A stretch of DNA of 64,000 bases. Origin: G963663775 sp963664255. Its GTDB lineage: Bacteria > Bacillota > Clostridia > Oscillospirales > Butyricicoccaceae. A program made the translations under genes and the position numbers. The stretch lies in contig OY760938.1 in the NCBI GenBank assembly GCA_963664255.1, forward strand, positions 930,001 to 994,000, read 5' to 3'. This document shows positions 8,269 through 17,127 of this stretch, piece by piece. The notes under the pieces were generated by a model. The model searched no databases, had not been told where the DNA came from, and worked only from the letters and a program-made list of their open reading frames with translations. The first letter of the stretch is position 1. The number at the start of each line of letters is the position of its first letter.

Positions 8269-10128
8269 TCATTTCTTGGCATAGTTCCCGTAAAAATAGC
8301 GAATCACGATGGAATGCACGCCAAACCCCTCGTTGACCTCGCTGTTTTTGACGATAATCTGCATCGCTTTCCATTTCTTAATTTTGCACTGGAGCGGTAT
8401 CATATTGTTGCTGGAGGAATTGAACGTGAAGCGGGTAAAATCAAGGTCGCTGAAATCCAGTCGGTCAGCATATGCCGTCTTTTTCAGTTTTGCCTGCGCT
8501 TCTGATTCTGTGCGCACATAAATGCCGATTTTACTGCGCACATAGGCTTTCATATGCACCCCGCTGCCCCGCTTTGGCAAGGTTTTCAGCCGCAGCGGAT
8601 TGTCCATGGTGTCCAGCTTGGTTGCCCATTCGGCAGAAATTGCCGCCCCATCGTCGTTGAATGCCATCATGCGAATGGTGTTATCATCCTTCACCAAATC
8701 ATCATTGAAGCGGCAAACCCGTCCGTCCGCCGTGCCAAAATACAGCGTCTGCCGATAGGAGCGCAGCACATAGGCGGGGATATTCGTCCAGTAATACCAT
8801 TCGTACCCGTCCTCGGATTTTTTCTGTGTCGTGTCCGCCACATAGGCGTGCCCGCCCACCACCAGCACATACCATCCCTTCCAAGCCGCCGCCACCGCCT
8901 CGGCAAGGTCGGTTTCCTTGGTCAGCCGCAGGTTGACCCGTTGGGAGCGGTTTTTGATGCTCCTTTGCATATAGGTGTAGTTGTAGGTGGTCACAGGAGC
9001 GAGCACCCCACGTGGAGATAAAAACATGGGGTCATCCATCACCGTGCAGGCACTGTGCCGTGCCGCCGCCCCATAGCCGGAAACCCCTTCTTTCAGCGGA
9101 AAGGTCGCCGTGCCGTCGCTTGCCAGTTCCGCACTGTGCACCCAAATCGTGCCTTCCTGTCTGTTATCCTCCTTGATGACAAACAGCTCGCCGTTCGCTT
9201 TCAAATAGCTTTGGATGGGGAACGCATCCGACCCCACCCGCACATAATTCTGGTCTGGAAAATAGGTGGGGTCAGCCAGTCCGGAATACCATTCATAGTT
9301 GGGATGGTCGCTGTTGCCGCTCACAAACACACGGTTGTCCGAACCGATACCAAATGCCGCAAAAATCGTGCATCCCAAAATCTGTTCCTTGCCCGCCGCC
9401 GTCTTGGCAAAGGTAATTTCCACATTGTCCACCCCTGCGGTGCTCGGCGCAGGGGGTGCGCCGCCAAAGCTCACCACCCCAGTTGTGTAGTTGACCGAAG
9501 CCACCGCCGCACTCACGCCGTTCACGGTTGCGGTCGGCAGCACATCGCTGTCAATGTTCGTCACATCCAGCTGATATGCCGTGCTCGTGCCGTCCGCACA
9601 AAATAGATTTTTGCGGTATTTGGATAGTAGGTTGACCTTTTCATATGCCTTGCCGCCCCCGCTCGGTGCTCTGCCGTAGGTTGTCGTCGGCACATGGGCA
9701 TTGTCCGTCACATCCTGCAACAGCGTGCCGTCATATACCAAATAGCGGCTGCCTGTCAGCAGATAGAGCTTGCTGTTCATATAAAACCCGCTCGTGCGCG
9801 TTCCGTCCACATTTTCAAGCAGCACCGTTCGCGTGTCGCCCGCCTGCTGATAGATGGTTGTGCCTGCATGGATGATGAAAACTTCTGCTCCATCCTGCTC
9901 AAAAGGAAAAATCCCATGCACACAGCCGTCATATTGCCAAACCGTCCGCCAGCCAACCCGCTTCTCCGGAAACCCACCCTCGTCTGCAATCAGATTCACC
10001 GCCCACGGGCTGCGTCCATCGTCAATTTGGGTTTCATCGCTGGAAAAATCCACGCCAGCGAATCGCCGATATAGCTTTGTGCCGCCCTGTGGTGTGCCAA
10101 AATCGGGCACCGCAATCTTACGTGCCAT
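8269..10128 (-). CDS. Short-tail stabilisation / beta-propeller-like phage protein
   Basis: About 619 residues from the ATG at 10128 (MARKIAVPDFG), chosen because GGGAGG lies just upstream. A longer frame to 10176 would overlap the preceding gene further. The protein is rich in short beta strands and Trp/Tyr/Gly repeats (GVDFSSDETQ, YLVYDGTLLQD, SPRGVLAP), like the large stabilisation proteins of short-tailed phages such as the P22 gp10 class. It follows the small connector gene and precedes the tail fibre, which fits a tail-hub role. Family match is tentative. Confidence 0.6.
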   Translation of the reverse strand: MARKIAVPDFGTPQGGTKLYRRFAGVDFSSDETQIDDGRSPWAVNLIADEGGFPEKRVGWRTVWQYDGCVHGIFPFEQDGAEVFIIHAGTTIYQQAGDTRTVLLENVDGTRTSGFYMNSKLYLLTGSRYLVYDGTLLQDVTDNAHVPTTTYGRAPSGGGKAYEKVNLLSKYRKNLFCADGTSTAYQLDVTNIDSDVLPTATVNGVSAAVASVNYTTGVVSFGGAPPAPSTAGVDNVEITFAKTAAGKEQILGCTIFAAFGIGSDNRVFVSGNSDHPNYEWYSGLADPTYFPDQNYVRVGSDAFPIQSYLKANGELFVIKEDNRQEGTIWVHSAELASDGTATFPLKEGVSGYGAAARHSACTVMDDPMFLSPRGVLAPVTTYNYTYMQRSIKNRSQRVNLRLTKETDLAEAVAAAWKGWYVLVVGGHAYVADTTQKKSEDGYEWYYWTNIPAYVLRSYRQTLYFGTADGRVCRFNDDLVKDDNTIRMMAFNDDGAAISAEWATKLDTMDNPLRLKTLPKRGSGVHMKAYVRSKIGIYVRTESEAQAKLKKTAYADRLDFSDLDFTRFTFNSSSNNMIPLQCKIKKWKAMQIIVKNSEVNEGFGVHSIVIRYFYGNYAKK

Positions 10129-10516
10129 CGTCCATCGCCTCCCAACCGCTTGGGGTTTCAAAGGTCGCAGGGGCACAATCTTCCAGTGCCTGCAAAAACT
10201 CGTTGCGGTTCAGCACACTTTCCGCCTTGCGGCTCTCGTCATCCGACAGCAGCACCGCCGCCAATCCATAAGGCAGTGCCATGCGGCAAATGCGGTCATC
10301 CCAGTCCAGTGTGTCGGTCGTGATGCTGTCGAGTTCCGGCGCATGGGTCAGTTCCGCCTGCCCTGCCGCGCACCGAATCGCATTCTCATAAGGCAGTGCC
10401 TCCACCAGCAGGCTGTCGAGCAGCAGCGGGGAATAGGTGTCATAGTCGGTGTCATTGCCGACCGTTTCAAAGATTTTCGCCAACGCCAGTGCATAAATAC
10501 GTTTCACGCTCGCCAT
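10118..10516 (-). CDS. Head-completion connector protein (gp4-like)
   Basis: A 132-residue mainly helical protein immediately after the capsid gene, ending where the stabilisation protein begins (11-base overlap). Its acidic helices and position match the head-completion or adaptor proteins that seal the portal after packaging in short-tailed phages. No diagnostic motif is present, so the call rests on size and gene order. Ribosome site GGAGGGGGG. Confidence 0.55.
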   Translation of the reverse strand: MASVKRIYALALAKIFETVGNDTDYDTYSPLLLDSLLVEALPYENAIRCAAGQAELTHAPELDSITTDTLDWDDRICRMALPYGLAAVLLSDDESRKAESVLNRNEFLQALEDCAPATFETPSGWEAMDDGT

Positions 10517-10580
10517 ATCGTCCCCCCTCCAAGGTCAAAAAAGCAGGGCAGGGAGCTATTCCCCGCCCCGTCACATACTG

Positions 10581-11693
10581 TTAGGATGCTGTATAGGTTG
10601 CTTCTGCCATGTCGGATGTAAACTTATCCGCACGAATCAAAATGCCGTCACCGTCTGCATTTTCCTGCACATTCGGTGCTACACCAAACGCCACCACACG
10701 AATGGTGTCCCCGGTTTCCATCGTCACACCACCCGCAGGATATTCTTTTGCCTTTGCAGAAAAGCGAGGGTCAGAACCATCCAGTGTATACTGCACGCTG
10801 GTCGCACCTGTTGCCGCAATGGTTGCCGTGCCGTCTGTAATCGTAATGGTCGGTGTCGCCAGTTTGCTCGCCGTTGCCACCGCAGAGTACACCGCATCCG
10901 CCTTATTGCCCAGTACAAAGCAATCGAAATAATCACGCCCTTCGACCACCGAACCATCCACGCCAACCGGGTTTTTGTGCACACGACTTGTGGAAATTTT
11001 CTGCGGCATTGCAACTGCATTTTTGCTGTGCGCCAGAAAATAGCAGCCAGTCGGCAAATATCCGTCTGGAATGCGGATAATTTTGAAGTTAAACAGCGAA
11101 CCAATTTCCCCCTTGGAAATCGCCTGTTCGCCCAGCTTTTCGATTTGCAGAAATTCGTCAGACAGATAAATTTCCTTGCAGTAGGTCGCAGGCACATACA
11201 AAATGCGTCCTTCTGCCGGCACTAGCTTATTCGTAAAATGTACGTCTGCATCCGCAATCATGGTAACAATGCTGGTCTTGTCCGGTGCGGCAGTGCCCAC
11301 GCAATGCCCAAATCGTGCAATGCGTTCCAGCGAATACTTGTCAATCATCGGCGCAATTTGCTCGTCATATTCTGCGCTCAGCCATTGTGCCGCCTTGCTG
11401 GTAATCGTCTGGTCAAGTTCGTCCCCATTGTCCACTACGCCGTTATATGCCAAATCCTGCTGCATCGTGTACTCCAGCAAGGTATCCGTAATGTCCTTCG
11501 CTTCGCCGTATCTGCTTGCGCCGCTTCTCTTATAGGGACGTGGTGCCACGGTGTTGAGCATCGGCACACGTACCGTCTTTGCTCCTTCAAAATCCAATTT
11601 TCCCAGCGTATTTTTCTTCACAAAGCTTGCCATAGCAAACTTCTCTGCAAGTTCCCCACTGTATTTCATCGCAAAATTGATTACATCAGCCAT
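10581..11693 (-). CDS. Major capsid protein with extra C-terminal domain
   Basis: 370 residues following the scaffold gene. Residues 1-280 have the look of an N4-gp56/P22-type HK97-fold coat protein: an early helix, RVPMLNT, and a central beta section with LYVPATYCKEIY. From about residue 285 to the end it carries an extra domain with TPTITITDGTATIAATGATS..YTLDGSDPR, typical of chitobiase/beta-hexosaminidase C-terminal (FN3-like) domains. Such additions are often exposed on capsid surfaces and may bind carbohydrate. The order portal-scaffold-coat supports the call strongly. Confidence 0.85.
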   Translation of the reverse strand: MADVINFAMKYSGELAEKFAMASFVKKNTLGKLDFEGAKTVRVPMLNTVAPRPYKRSGASRYGEAKDITDTLLEYTMQQDLAYNGVVDNGDELDQTITSKAAQWLSAEYDEQIAPMIDKYSLERIARFGHCVGTAAPDKTSIVTMIADADVHFTNKLVPAEGRILYVPATYCKEIYLSDEFLQIEKLGEQAISKGEIGSLFNFKIIRIPDGYLPTGCYFLAHSKNAVAMPQKISTSRVHKNPVGVDGSVVEGRDYFDCFVLGNKADAVYSAVATASKLATPTITITDGTATIAATGATSVQYTLDGSDPRFSAKAKEYPAGGVTMETGDTIRVVAFGVAPNVQENADGDGILIRADKFTSDMAEATYTAS

Positions 11694-11720
11694 TTTTTTA
11701 TCTTCCTCCTAAAATCATCG

Positions 11721-12638
11721 TTATCCAAATAATCCCCGCAAAAAGGCGTCCCCGCTGTCCGCTCCCGCACCCTGCGCACTGCCCGCCGACTGCTGTCGGT
11801 TCTGTGTTTCCTTGCGGGCATTTTCCGCCTCCTGCTTTGCCTGTTCCGCCTGCCATTTATAGTGCGCTGCAATCGGAGTCATGCCGCCCTGCGTCAGTTC
11901 CTTCACCCGCTGCGGAATGTCCTCCGGCTTGTGCACACCGCTTTCCTGCTCGTATGCGTCCCAAGCTTTTACCGTTGCATCGTGCTGTGCCTGTGCCGCC
12001 ATCTGCTGAATCTGCGCCCGCTGCTGCGCAATTTGCTGCGCCGTCTGCGCCTGTGCCTGCTGTTTCTGTGCCTTGTCTGCATCCATTCTCTGCTGCGCAA
12101 TGGCACGTGCCGCCGCATCCGGCGTGCCGGGGAATTCCTGCTGCACGCGTGCGACCTCACTTTGCAGCAGATTTTCGTTTCGCATTTGCTCCATCTGCTG
12201 CATATAGGCATCCCGTGTCAGTCCGCTTGCCGCGGCAAATTCATCCATCAGCGTTAGCACAGGTGCTGCCTTGCTGTCGTAGTCCATGCCCTTCTGCATC
12301 ACACCCAGCAGTGCCGACACATCTTTTCCCATCGCCTTGGCAATCGCCTGCACCGCCGCCGCAGGCAATGCCGCCGCGGTGTCCCCCATTTGCAGCGTCA
12401 CCAGCTCGGGCGGTGCGCCCTCGGTCTGCCCTGTGCCCTGCGGTTCGGTTTCCGGCGGGGTTTCGGTATCTTCTGTCGCTGGTTCTTCTGCACCGTCCGC
12501 TGTGTCTGCTTCCGCCTGCGCGGTGTCTGCATCATCTGCCTCTCCCAGCAGTCCGCCGATAAAAGCATCCTCTGCGCCTGTGCTGTCTTCCGTGCCCTGC
12601 GCCTGCGTGTTTTCTGCGCTGTTCTGCTCGATTTCCAT
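11721..12638 (-). CDS. Capsid scaffolding protein
   Basis: 305 residues, very acidic in the first third (EDAFIGGLLGEADDADTAQ) and Gln/Ala-rich helical in the rest, with almost no aromatic residues. This composition is typical of phage scaffolds that line the procapsid and leave before packaging. It lies between portal and coat genes, the usual place, with ribosome site GAGGAGG. The end GDAFLRGLFG echoes the start motif DAFIGGLLG. Confidence 0.8.
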   Translation of the reverse strand: MEIEQNSAENTQAQGTEDSTGAEDAFIGGLLGEADDADTAQAEADTADGAEEPATEDTETPPETEPQGTGQTEGAPPELVTLQMGDTAAALPAAAVQAIAKAMGKDVSALLGVMQKGMDYDSKAAPVLTLMDEFAAASGLTRDAYMQQMEQMRNENLLQSEVARVQQEFPGTPDAAARAIAQQRMDADKAQKQQAQAQTAQQIAQQRAQIQQMAAQAQHDATVKAWDAYEQESGVHKPEDIPQRVKELTQGGMTPIAAHYKWQAEQAKQEAENARKETQNRQQSAGSAQGAGADSGDAFLRGLFG

Positions 12639-12684
12639 TGCTTTTCCTCCTCACGATATACTGTAAACGCCTATTACAGCGGTT

Positions 12685-14361
12685 TTACCCTAGCGGCGAT
12701 GCCTGCATCCCGTTCGGCAATGCCTGCGGTGCAGCTTCCTGTGGTGCAGACATGGATTGCGCCCCCTGCGGTGCTGCCGTCTGTGCCCGCAGCTTTTCAA
12801 TCAGCTTTGCCTTGTTCTTAATCAGTCCGTCCGGCATACTCTCCAAATAGGTAATCGCATCCGGCAATATCTGCGCCGCCAGCAGATTGTTGGCATTGGT
12901 GATTTGCAGCAGCTCCGACCAATAGGACGCTTCGCCAATCTCCACGTTTAAATCCATCTCGGAGAGTGCCAATGCACCAAAGTCATAGAGCACAGGTGCG
13001 GTCTCCTCTCGGCTCTCGCCCGTCTGTAGGTCTGCCGTCTGGCGGGTTATGCGCACCTCGCGCATTCCGTAATAGGCGTGCATCATGTCAATCAAAATGC
13101 GGATATAGTCCTCTACAAATTGATAAAACGCCAGCTTTTGCAGTTCCAGCGGCGCACTGGACGCTTTCTGCACCGCAATGATGGCACTCTGGTTGTCCGG
13201 ATTTTTGATATTGCCCAGTGCCGCATCAGAGGCACCCATAAAATCCCGTGCCGTGGAAATCATCATCTCCAGCACGTTTGTAATCATCGCATTGAGCGGT
13301 ACCCCGCCCGCTTGGTTCGTGATGGCATCCTGCACCGACCCGGTCACTGCAATCGCCCGTCCTGGGGTCGCATCCCATCCCTTTGGAAATTTGCTCTTGT
13401 CATATACGATTTTGGGGAACGCAAGGTTTTCAATGTGCATTTGGATTGCCGTCCACAGCCGATTGACTGCAATCTGCGTGTTGATGACCTCATCCATCGG
13501 GCGCACGCCGTGGCAGCTGTTTTTCTTCGGCAGCCAACTCCAATAGCTGACAGGATACAGCGTCATGCCCGTTTCGGTCGGCTCTTGCAGCACCACCTCG
13601 CCGCACACTCTGCAAAACCACACCCGTTTTTGCATCTTCCCGTCTTCGCTTTGTTCCGTCTTTTTCCAAAATCGCAGAATTTCGGTGGTCATATTGTCAC
13701 AGGCGGTGTCCTCCTCGCCCTTGTATTCGCTGGCGTTGTCCGACTTGATGCGCTCCCAGTCCTGCACACCGTTTTCTTTCGCTTCCCGCCGCACCTCCTG
13801 CACAGGACGGCGGCGCACAATCAGCAAATGCGGCTGTTCTTGCACCTCCGCACTGTATGGATTGCCGAACAAAATGTTGGTGTTCATAATGTTTTCTGCC
13901 ACAATCTCGCCCTGCACCCCGTCGGCACCCGTTGCCGCATCGGGGTCAAACCAAAAATACAGGGCACTGTCCCCGTCCACGCTCGCATCCCGTAGGCTCT
14001 CCCGGTTCTTTGCTTTCAGCTTCTGCCGCTCGATGATACGTTTCAGTGCGGCAGTAATTGCCTGCGCCGCCGTGTCCGCTTCTCCGCTCTGTGCTCCTGC
14101 GCAAAAGGGGCGAATTTCAAATCCAATGTCGTCCGACACAATCATACTGGAGAAATACGAAACCACCCGCCGCAAAAAGTTCATCGTCAGCGGGCGTACG
14201 GTAATGGTTTTCAGCCCGTTCCATTGGTCGCCCTCATAGAATCGCTCGCAAAGCTTCACCTGCTCGTATAAATCCGTCCGTTCGTTCTGCTGTTTGCCCC
14301 GTGCATATTCGTCCTGCACCCGTCTGGCGGTCAATACCTCTGTATCACTGTCCAAGTTCAC
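12685..14361 (-). CDS. Phage portal protein
   Basis: 558 residues from a GTG start with GGAGGT nine bases upstream. The N-terminal section (FYEGDQWNGLK, RPLTMNFLRRVVSYFSSMIV) and the central mixed domain are typical of P22-like portal proteins. So is the helical stem region before a Pro/Ala/Gln-rich tail. Portals form the dodecameric DNA channel at one capsid vertex. It follows the terminase and overlaps the end of the upstream membrane protein gene by 17 bases. Confidence 0.85.
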   Translation of the reverse strand: MNLDSDTEVLTARRVQDEYARGKQQNERTDLYEQVKLCERFYEGDQWNGLKTITVRPLTMNFLRRVVSYFSSMIVSDDIGFEIRPFCAGAQSGEADTAAQAITAALKRIIERQKLKAKNRESLRDASVDGDSALYFWFDPDAATGADGVQGEIVAENIMNTNILFGNPYSAEVQEQPHLLIVRRRPVQEVRREAKENGVQDWERIKSDNASEYKGEEDTACDNMTTEILRFWKKTEQSEDGKMQKRVWFCRVCGEVVLQEPTETGMTLYPVSYWSWLPKKNSCHGVRPMDEVINTQIAVNRLWTAIQMHIENLAFPKIVYDKSKFPKGWDATPGRAIAVTGSVQDAITNQAGGVPLNAMITNVLEMMISTARDFMGASDAALGNIKNPDNQSAIIAVQKASSAPLELQKLAFYQFVEDYIRILIDMMHAYYGMREVRITRQTADLQTGESREETAPVLYDFGALALSEMDLNVEIGEASYWSELLQITNANNLLAAQILPDAITYLESMPDGLIKNKAKLIEKLRAQTAAPQGAQSMSAPQEAAPQALPNGMQASPLG

Positions 14362-14743
14362 GCTGCCCTACCTCCGTACCGTTGTAGCTGAGCAAGTTCT
14401 GTACCTCCATCAGCGTTATACTGCGCGCGTGCTCTGCGGCATTTTTCCATTTTTCCCGCTCGTCTGTCGCTTCTGCAAGCTGTTTTTCCAAATCCCGCAC
14501 CTGTTCCTGTAGCTTTTGCGCCTCCTTCTGTGCCTCCACGCAGTCAAAGCTCAAATCCGCCGCCATCTGCTCCACGCTTTTCCGTGCGTCTTTTTCCAGC
14601 TGCAATGCCGTTTGCGCATCCAGCCGATTCTCCTGCAAAAGCTTTGCATAGGTCTCCCGCACGTGGTTCAGCCGCATCCGATGCCCTATGAAGGTACTCG
14701 CCGCTGTCAACAGCACCGCCCCTGCACTAATAATCAAAGACAT
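14345..14743 (-). CDS. Small membrane-anchored coiled-coil phage protein
   Basis: 132 residues from the ATG at 14743 (MSLIISAGAVLL), chosen for its GAGGAGGAG site and because the frame above it overlaps the terminase. A single N-terminal membrane helix (about 2-18) is followed by a long charged coiled coil to the end. Its topology recalls spanin-like or exclusion proteins, yet it lies between terminase and portal. Function unknown. Confidence 0.6.
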   Translation of the reverse strand: MSLIISAGAVLLTAASTFIGHRMRLNHVRETYAKLLQENRLDAQTALQLEKDARKSVEQMAADLSFDCVEAQKEAQKLQEQVRDLEKQLAEATDEREKWKNAAEHARSITLMEVQNLLSYNGTEVGQRELGQ

Positions 14744-16088
14744 TTGCAATCTCCTCCTCAAACTCCATGTCGTCCTCGTCCCGCTCGATGGGAATTTCCG
14801 CCGCCATCGGACGTGCTGCGCAGAAATACCGCAGTGCATCCGGTGCATGGGTGCACTCGTGCGGCTCTTTTGCCACATCGTCGGGGTTTTTCGCGTCATG
14901 TAGCACCATCGGCAGGGTGCGAATCAGATTGACGCAGGTGGAAAATATCAAAATCCCGCCCTTGCCGTCCTCTCGTTTCCGCATCCAGTCTTTCAAATCC
15001 ATCCATCCTTGCACACGGTTGTTTGCCGCCTTGAGAAGATAAATCCCATGGGACGCAAAGATTTCCGCCGCCGACCGTCCGGATTCCTGCCGTCTGTTCC
15101 ACATATCGGGCGGGGCTATCGTTGCCAAAATATCCTCGTGCGGCAGGGTCTTTTGGTGCAGCTGCGCGGCGGCTTCGGCAATCGTCAAATCCTGCCCCGC
15201 GTTGCCGTATTCGTCCTTCTTCTGGTTGCCCTCGTATACCTCACGGTAGATGTAGGCACGTCCGTCCTCATCAATCGCCGCCCAGTAACAGGCGAACATA
15301 TCAAAGCCATAGTCAAAGAAGCGGTATCGCCGCCAGTGTGCGGGGATGGTAAACGGCTCGCACACGTGCGTTTCCCGTTGAAACTCGGGGAAATACTGCC
15401 CCTCAAACACATTCCAATCCCCATACAGCATCGCCTTTTTGCGGTCCTCCGGCAGATTTTCCAGTGCCCGCACATAGTCCGGCGAATGTTTCAGCAGCCA
15501 AGGGTTGTCGTACACACTCGCTTGGATGAATACATAGTCCTCCGGTCGCTCTTTCTTTCGATATTGCCGGTCTACAAACAGCCGCTTGAACCATGCGTGC
15601 CCCACCCCGCCGGGGTTGCAGGTGAAATACATCCGTGGCGGAAATGCCTGCCGCATCAGTCCGCTGGAGCGGTTGCTTTCCGTCATGGTCGTGAACACCT
15701 GTTCTGGAAACTGCGTGCATTCCTCCAGAAAAATCACATCATATGCCTGCCCTTGGTATTGCAGCAGGTCACTTTCATTTTTGCAGTAGCCAAATTTCAG
15801 CCGTGCCCCATTGGGAAACATAAATGCCTTGTCCACGCCGGAATATTTCGCCACGCCGTTCAATATCTTCATGGCAGGCAGCAGATGGTTTTCTTTCAGC
15901 TCCGGATACGTGCGGCGCATAAACAAAATCTGTATCCCTGCCCAGCGCAGACATAGCAAAATCGCCTTCATGCGTGCCGCATCGCTCTTACCGCCCCCTC
16001 GTGAACCACCATATGCCGTGTATCGGGTCTGTGACCGAAAGAAATCCGCCTGCTTCGGAAACGGCTTGTGGAATTGCAGCACTTTCAT
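14727..16088 (-). CDS. terL: Terminase large subunit
   Basis: 453 residues. The packaging ATPase has Walker A GGSRGGGKS at 27-35 and a hydrophobic-Glu-Glu Walker B (VIFLEE), followed by CNPGGVGHAWFK, typical of this family. The C-terminal RNase H-like nuclease begins around FFDYGFD, with a late THAPDALRYF segment. It pumps phage DNA into the procapsid and cuts the concatemer. It is coupled to the small subunit by a four-base overlap. Confidence 0.93.
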   Translation of the reverse strand: MKVLQFHKPFPKQADFFRSQTRYTAYGGSRGGGKSDAARMKAILLCLRWAGIQILFMRRTYPELKENHLLPAMKILNGVAKYSGVDKAFMFPNGARLKFGYCKNESDLLQYQGQAYDVIFLEECTQFPEQVFTTMTESNRSSGLMRQAFPPRMYFTCNPGGVGHAWFKRLFVDRQYRKKERPEDYVFIQASVYDNPWLLKHSPDYVRALENLPEDRKKAMLYGDWNVFEGQYFPEFQRETHVCEPFTIPAHWRRYRFFDYGFDMFACYWAAIDEDGRAYIYREVYEGNQKKDEYGNAGQDLTIAEAAAQLHQKTLPHEDILATIAPPDMWNRRQESGRSAAEIFASHGIYLLKAANNRVQGWMDLKDWMRKREDGKGGILIFSTCVNLIRTLPMVLHDAKNPDDVAKEPHECTHAPDALRYFCAARPMAAEIPIERDEDDMEFEEEIANVFDY

Positions 16089-16588
16089 ACGGCAAACTCC
16101 TCTGCCGCATCAAACGCAATTTGGATTTCCTGCCCGCCTGTGCCCCCCTCCAGCTCAGCGGCAATGCTCTGCTGTTGGGTATAAACGGCGGTCATGGCAC
16201 GGGTCAGCTCGGTCATGCTCGTGCCGCTGTATTCCCGCACAATCTTGCAGATTTGTTCGGTGGTCACTTCATCTACTGCGCCGCTTTTTAAAATCGTGGT
16301 AATCACACGGTCAATGTCCCGCTTCTCTCGCAAGCTTGCGCCCACCTGTTTCCCAACCGCCTGCACCGCTTGGTCTACGATTTTCCAGCTCTGCTTCACA
16401 ATTTTGCGTTTTTCCTCGTTGCGTGCCGCCACAAAATCCTCGTCGGTTTCGCTCGCCTTTGCGCTCCAGTTAGAAATGGTCTGCTTTGGAATCTTCATGG
16501 CGGCGGCGGTGCGGGTCACGGTCATACCGCTTGCCAACATCGCCAGTGCCTGCTCCCGCTGCTCGTCTGTGTATTTGCTGCCCTTCAT
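16085..16588 (-). CDS. terS: Terminase small subunit
   Basis: 167 residues from the ATG at 16588, preceded by GGGAGG. The N-terminal helix-turn-helix (YTDEQREQALAMLASGMTVTRTAAAM, about 5-30) would bind the packaging site, followed by helical oligomerisation segments. It directly precedes the large subunit. It is the first gene of the leftward structural transcript. Confidence 0.8.
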   Translation of the reverse strand: MKGSKYTDEQREQALAMLASGMTVTRTAAAMKIPKQTISNWSAKASETDEDFVAARNEEKRKIVKQSWKIVDQAVQAVGKQVGASLREKRDIDRVITTILKSGAVDEVTTEQICKIVREYSGTSMTELTRAMTAVYTQQQSIAAELEGGTGGQEIQIAFDAAEEFAV

Positions 16589-16738
16589 CACGTCATTCCT
16601 CCCTTCTTTTGCGCGCGCATCCTTTTCTAAATGCCACTTTACAGCCAACTTTTTCACAAAAACCACGAAACGCAACTTTCCGTCCGAAAGGCATAAAAAA
16701 GCAGGCAATCGACTGCCCATCATTTTCGTTCCATTCCC

Positions 16739-16767
16739 TTGCGCCCCCGCGTAGCATCTGCTATACT
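16739..16767 (+). promoter_or_regulatory. Predicted sigma-70 promoter, rightward
   Basis: TTGCGC, a 17-base spacer and TATACT, followed after 22 bases by the start codon of the plus-strand gene at 16790. It faces against the surrounding late genes. Confidence 0.6.
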
Positions 16768-16789
16768 AACAAAAAAGGTGGTGAACCCC

Positions 16790-17080
16790 ATGGACGAAAA
16801 AATGCTGCTCTCTGCCATCGGCGCAATGCTGGATGACAAGCTAGAGCCAATCAATAATAGACTGGATACCATTGAAACCCGACTGGATACCATTGAAACA
16901 GACCTTGCCGCACTCAAAACAGATGTTATTGAACTCAAGCAAGATGTCGCTGTGCTGAAAGAAGATGTCTCCGAACTCAAAGAAGAGCACGCCATCACGC
17001 GTGAAGGTGTCAACACCCTTCTTGCTTGGGCAGACGATGTTGCTTGTGTCGTAAAAATCCCCTTGAAGCCTGCCAACTAA
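16790..17080 (+). CDS. Small coiled-coil phage protein, lone plus-strand gene
   Basis: 96 residues starting MDEKMLLSAIG, with AAAGGTGG upstream. It contains perfect repeats of LDTIET followed by AALKTDVIELKQDVAVLKEDVSEL, a continuous parallel coiled coil. It ends in a short hydrophobic segment. It has its own promoter and terminator and is the only rightward gene within the leftward late region. That arrangement is typical of genes expressed from the silent prophage (morons). Function unknown. Confidence 0.65.
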   Translation: MDEKMLLSAIGAMLDDKLEPINNRLDTIETRLDTIETDLAALKTDVIELKQDVAVLKEDVSELKEEHAITREGVNTLLAWADDVACVVKIPLKPAN

Positions 17081-17091
17081 ATCTGTACATC

Positions 17092-17127
17092 ACAAAAGCC
17101 ACCGGATGCCCTCCGGTGGCTTTTTTT
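17092..17127 (+). terminator. Rho-independent terminator
   Basis: A 12-base-pair stem (AAAGCCACCGGA with its complement) with a five-base loop and seven T residues, directly after the plus-strand gene. The A-rich opposite side could also help end minus-strand transcription. Confidence 0.85.
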
